64,000 bases of DNA from the NCBI GenBank assembly GCA_030035585.1, contig CM057462.1, positions 138,782,734 to 138,846,733 of the forward strand. The letters are read 5' to 3'. The position numbers were made by a program, and so were the translations under genes. Below are positions 60,800 to 64,000 of this stretch, piece after piece (the first letter of the stretch is position 1; each line of letters starts with the position of its first letter). The DNA is from Dugong dugon. Its lineage: Eukaryota > Chordata > Mammalia > Sirenia > Dugongidae. The notes beneath the pieces are model-generated. The model made no database searches, was not told where the DNA came from, and was given only the letters and a program-made list of their open reading frames with translations.

Positions 60800-60995
60800 T
60801 CACCATCTGTTTTCTTCACAGCATTTACTGCAACTGGTACGTAGTTGATTATTGTTCACTGTTTATTCTTTATCTCCTTTGTGGAGTACAAGCTTTAAGA
60901 GGAGATGGATATGTTTAGTCTTGGTTCCCATTGTATCTCCAGCACTTAGCACACTGCTTGGGCTATTAGCAAGTATTCAAAAGCATTTTTTGAAT
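60800..60995 (+). mobile_element. L2 3' end, plus strand
   Basis: 'gtatctccagcacttagcac' then 'attttttgaataaataaat' is the L2 3' end. Confidence 0.75.
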
Positions 60996-61034
60996 AAATA
61001 AATAAATGAGAGGCCATACTGAAAGGTGAGGAGA

Positions 61035-61250
61035 GCTTTGTTCTATAATCAGATAGACTAGGTTTTGACCCAATTTTCTGACCTTGGGAGACTTGTGAAA
61101 CCTCTTGAAACATGTTTTGTCATCTGCAAAAGGGAGCTAGTAATAGTATCTACCTCTAGAGTTGTTGTGAGGATTGGATGAGGTGACCTGTTTACTAGGC
61201 ACATGGTAAACCCTCCACGCATCATAGCTTTTATCATTATTACCAACATC
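61035..61250 (+). mobile_element. MIR, plus strand
   Basis: 'tctgaccttgggagacttgt', 'ttgtcatctgcaaaaggga', 'agagttgttgtgaggattgg' in MIR order. Confidence 0.75.
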
Positions 61251-62261
61251 ATTGTCATCATTCTCAGGTCACATCACAGGTCACTTACTTTCCAGCCTGT
61301 GGGTTAACAGCCCTTGGATCAGATCCAATTCCTATTCCAATCAGCTCAGGCCTGGCAGAAAGGGCTGGGAGGAGAGCTTCTTGTGCAGCCTGTGGGAAGT
61401 GTAGACACGTGATTGACAGATCCATAAGTACCCAAAGCCAGGAACACTTCCCACAGAGCCTCTTTCACTTTCTTCATTTCCTTTGTCAGTCTTTCTCCCA
61501 ATCTTTATATTGCTGTTAATACTAGCTACATTAAGCCAGTCCTTCGCTTAGCTCCCTTTCTGTCACAGAAAAGCATCTGTGGGAGTATAAGCGACCCTGT
61601 CTCCTTAGTTAACAGGGCATACTTAGCAGAGGCAGGTACTTGATGTTGGGTGAAGATAGGTTAACCAGACTTCTGAGGAAACACAACTGCAAATTCAGTG
61701 GTTACTAGTACAGAACTGATAACTTCATGGTTTCTCTTCTTCCTGGGTCACAGGAAACGATGCCTACTCCACCCTTCTTAGCTTGCTGGCAGAAAACAAT
61801 GATGTGGATCAGTATGTAGGGTATATACAGAAGGCAGATGGAAAAGAAAATGCAGATAAGGATTACAATATTTTCATCAGTGGAAAAGCATCGGAAATTG
61901 GAAAATAAGGGAGGAAGAGGAGAAGCCTTGATTGCTGTATGTTCATCCAACATGAGGGGGTTAAATCTTTTGCTTCTCCAGGGATCAGCCGGAGAAGACT
62001 TCCTGACTAAGTATCAAATTATCCAGGCTCATGTTCTGCCAGCTCTTCATAGACTTCCTGCCTCCAACCCTTCTGAACTTGTAATTATCTGAGCATATCT
62101 TCTTGTCTATGTGATGCTGTCCTCTCTTCCCAGAATAGCTTTTCTACCCCTCTGTTTCCTTAACTACTTCAAAAACTTCTGCCTCTTTTAACGATCCTAC
62201 AACCATTCCACTCCCTTCTTAACAATTACTAGCTTCCAGCCTTCATAGATAGTGTCTTGTA
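61251..62261. other. Intergenic stretch, nothing recognised
   Basis: No repeat assigned; the 82- and 84-codon frames at 61705-61953 and 61838-62092 overlap on opposite strands and show no domain. Confidence 0.3.
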
Positions 62262-62272
62262 CATAGTTGTAC

Positions 62273-62426
62273 AAAACAAAAGCAAACCAAACTTGTTGCT
62301 GTTGGGTTGATTCCAACCCATAACAACCCTATAGGACAGAGTAGAACTGCCCCATAGAGTTTCCAAGGAGCCGCTGGTGGACTCAACTGCCAATCTTTTG
62401 GTTAGCAGTTGAGCTCTTAACTGCTC
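62273..62426 (-). mobile_element. AfroSINE with target duplication
   Basis: 'aaccaaacttgttgctgttg' to 'agttgagctcttaactgctc'. Flanked by CATAGTTGTAC (62262-62272) and CATAATTGTAC (62427-62437). Confidence 0.93.
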
Positions 62427-62444
62427 CATAATTGTACTAGAGTT

Positions 62445-62540
62445 ATATAATATGCACTTCTATGATGACTAACCTCAGTACCCAGCACATTGCCTGACAC
62501 ATTATAGACATTTCATAACTGCTTATTGAATGAATGATGG
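62445..62540 (+). mobile_element. L2 3' end, plus strand
   Basis: 'cagtacccagcacattgcct' and 'gcttattgaatgaatgatgg' fit the L2 3' end. Confidence 0.65.
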
Positions 62541-62589
62541 ATTTTCAGAAACTTCTTGATGTATATGGAGATTATAAACACTCCATCAT

Positions 62590-62866
62590 CTTTAACATCA
62601 ACGACTCCCCCTCTTCTCCACGGGTTCAGTAACTCCCTGCAATGTCTCACAGAACTCATGAACTGTACTTACAGTTAAGTAGTTTATTAGGGAAGTAACG
62701 GAGTACAACTCAGGATCGGGATCAACTTGGAAGTAACAGCGGCAACTGAGTACACTGTTCCTAGATCACGACGGCATCTTCTCGCCTTCTGCTGCTGGGC
62801 CCTGATGGGGTCTTCTCAGGAAAGTGTTACAACTCTTAGCTCCATGAGTCGGCAAGCCCCAAGAAC
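62590..62866 (-). mobile_element. Possible LTR fragment, minus strand
   Basis: On the minus strand it has GC-rich text followed by CCCTAATAAACT (AATAAA, reverse of 62680-62691), then 'gttctgtgagacattgc', an LTR-like order. I cannot define its ends or family. Confidence 0.35.
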
Positions 62867-62867
62867 T

Positions 62868-63178
62868 AACTTGTCTTGGAAGAAGTACAGCCAGGATGCT
62901 CTTTAGAAGGGAGGACGGTGAGACTTCATCTTACGTACTTTAGACATGTTATCAGGAGGGCCCAGTCTTTGGAGAAGGACAACATGCTTGATAAAGTAGA
63001 GAGTTACTGAAAAAGAGAAAGACCCTCAGTAATATGGATTGACACACTGGCTGCAACAATGAACTCAAACACAGCAACGATTATGAAGATGGTGCAGGAC
63101 TGGGCAATGTCTCGTTCTGTTGTACACAGGGTTACTATGAGTTGGAACCGACTGACAGGACCTAACAACAACAACAAA
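62868..63178 (+). mobile_element. RTE LINE 3' end, plus strand
   Basis: From 'cttggaagaagtacagccag' to 'ggacctaacaacaacaaca'; the 3' ~310 bases of RTE. Confidence 0.9.
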
Positions 63179-64000
63179 CATGGAAAATGTAAAAGTTGGG
63201 TGCACACAAAGGATGTGCTACAATGTGGCTGAGTCTTCAGAATTAATTATTCCACAAAGTGATATAAGCTAAAAAAAAGAACAGTATGTTGAAAAGCTGG
63301 ACATAGTCTCGGATGATAGCTGCATCCTGGGTGACAGGAGAGGGAGCTTGAGCTGGCAGGGGGTAGGCAGGGAGGTAGCTAGAGATTATACCCTGCACAA
63401 GAGAGTCTGGCTGAGGGGAAGTCAGTGGGGGCTGACCTTCAGCCCACCTGCCATCCACTCACCAAGAGGTCAACTGCATATCCTGGAGAGGGTTCCTGGC
63501 GCCTTGTTCTAATTGGTCCCTTGGAGTGGCTGAGGTTTTGCAATTTGTACAAAGTCTCAGGCTAGTGTTGGCCCTGGAGGGATCACATTTTGATACTTTT
63601 ATGCTGATGTGCTAAAGAAATCCTTGCCCTGGTGTCACACCAGAAACAGCATGAAACCACTGATCTCTCCTGGGATAACATTGCTTATATTTTTCGTTTT
63701 TTATTGAGAGATGGAAGGTGGGTGAAGGAAAAGGGAAAGATTTCCATGATGAGATAGGTAGCTATCCTCTGCCAATCAGTCACCTTCTTCTCTCATCCGT
63801 TCTTGATGGCTAAATGTTAAAAGCATCACCTGAAGAAGCTTGTGGCCTCTCCTCTGGAGGTTTTTAAAGGACAGCACAGATTACCAGCTTTTCTGAGTTG
63901 GTTTCAGTGAGGCTAGGCTTGGATTTAAGGAAACGTACTGACCACTTCATGTCTCCTACAACGCTTTATCCTTATCTGATGCTAGGATTTTAAATTTGTG
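63179..64000. other. Intergenic stretch at the window end
   Basis: No gene frame and no repeat assigned. Confidence 0.3.

Overview
The window is vertebrate nuclear DNA: one intron-bearing gene in a large field of interspersed repeats. At least 17 copies of a tRNA-derived SINE (AfroSINE), several copies of a matching RTE-type LINE, L1 copies up to full length, and MaLR LTR elements place it in Afrotheria. An elephant is the most likely source; manatee or hyrax cannot be excluded by reading alone. The only protein-coding gene I can support is S1PR1, the sphingosine-1-phosphate receptor 1, on the + strand. I see no bacterial or viral operon, tRNA gene, rRNA or CRISPR array.

Layout. 1-9235: a flank, then a full-length minus-strand L1 (691-9220) with target-site duplications, split by a solo LTR (8388-8894). 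9236-18300: old L1 and MaLR pieces, two TA-flanked inverted-repeat DNA elements, AfroSINEs, an RTE 3' end and MIRs. 18540-19780: CpG-rich promoter. About 19395-23990: S1PR1, with a non-coding exon 1 (donor 19717), one 1,582-base intron, and exon 2 (acceptor 21298) holding the whole 382-residue CDS (21460-22608) and a long 3'UTR with several poly(A) signals. 24000-39800: mostly repeat-poor DNA, including a block at 32640-33560 that could be a conserved regulatory element, with scattered L1, L2, MIR, AfroSINE and one ERV1-like solo LTR. 39840-50240: a dense nest of L1, two solo MaLR LTRs, two TA-flanked DNA elements, a long RTE copy and more L1. 50240-64000: AfroSINEs, an L2 reverse-transcriptase fragment, a decayed ERVL pol, an old plus-strand L1 that took in an AfroSINE and an RTE (itself carrying an AfroSINE), and further RTE, MIR and L2 pieces.

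How the parts relate. S1PR1 stands alone, with large non-coding flanks. The transposons form a layered record: MIR and L2 oldest, then L1M, ERVL, MLT1 and DNA elements, then the afrotherian RTE with the AfroSINEs that share its 3' tail, and L1 copies with clear target-site duplications. No new multi-gene system is present. The most unusual signals are an L1 3'UTR architecture (tandemly repeated terminal unit) shared by two independent insertions, a TA-flanked inverted-repeat element with octamer motifs at both ends, and an upstream ORF in the S1PR1 leader whose inclusion depends on the splice donor used.
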